Assembly (NCBI GenBank): GCA_964573885.1
Contig: CAZNLL010000105.1
Span: 1-14,227, forward strand
Length of the DNA stretch: 14,227 bases
Reading direction: 5' to 3'
From: CAZNLL01 sp964573885
GTDB lineage: Bacteria > Desulfobacterota > DSM-4660 > Desulfatiglandales > Desulfatiglandaceae
Shown here: piece after piece, positions 14,202 through 14,227 of the stretch
Position numbering within the stretch: position 1 is the first letter of the stretch
Layout of the letters: each line of letters begins with the position of its first letter
The notes under the pieces: model-generated
What the model saw: only the letters and a program-made list of their open reading frames with translations
Told to the model about the DNA's origin: nothing
Database searches by the model: none
Made by a program: the position numbers and the translations under genes

Positions 14202-14227
14202 CGTTATATATTAAAAGATCAAGGGGT

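Noticed and set aside
1..14227. CRISPR arrays, tRNA/rRNA genes, insertion sequences, phage or defence genes
   Set aside because: I read for regular direct repeats, cloverleaf patterns, transposase or integrase motifs and known defence domains, and found none that could be supported.

Overview
The window looks like a chromosomal segment of an anaerobic Deltaproteobacterium (Desulfobacterota). The reasons are an anaerobe-type hybrid-cluster protein with a short N-terminal Cys motif and an FNR/HcpR-type promoter box, a SulP anion transporter linked to a response regulator with a cytidylate-kinase-like domain, and two TauE/SafE permeases. This is inference from gene content; there is no rRNA, tRNA, phage, IS element or CRISPR array to anchor it. 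A 100-N scaffold gap (6394-6493) shows it comes from a draft assembly.

Region 1 (1-4893, minus strand) is a probable operon read right to left. It holds a TetR-family repressor, an overlapping SulP-STAS anion transporter with a large extra cytoplasmic-looking insert, a three-part response regulator (kinase-like + BON-like + receiver), and a dCache sensor kinase cut by the window edge. The operon has a recognisable promoter (TTGACA/17/GAGAAT), an A/T-rich UP-like tract, and a 14-bp perfect palindrome over the expected transcription start, where an autorepressing TetR would bind.

Region 2 (5032-7413) is a divergent pair. A FemABX-type aminoacyltransferase runs on the minus strand and a sodium:solute symporter on the plus strand, each with its own promoter in the 199-bp spacer. 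The symporter is interrupted by the N-gap, and both gap edges carry the same 9-mer.

Region 3 (7414-10157) holds a secreted DUF4197 protein (plus), a 346-bp spacer with an orphan Fis-type HTH tail, and an FHA/HD-GYP signalling protein (minus). Two of three copies of an interspersed 20-nt sequence lie in that spacer; the third is at the right end of the window.

Region 4 (10158-14117, plus) is the hybrid-cluster protein gene with a well-formed class II FNR/HcpR-type promoter. A strong hairpin and an apparently frameshifted small CxxC reading frame follow it, then two tandem but dissimilar TSUP permeases. The common theme is anion and sulfur compound transport plus signalling and nitrosative-stress defence in an anaerobe. 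The most unusual unit is the TetR-SulP-kinase-like/BON/receiver-dCache kinase operon, which reads like a dedicated anion-sensing and transport module.
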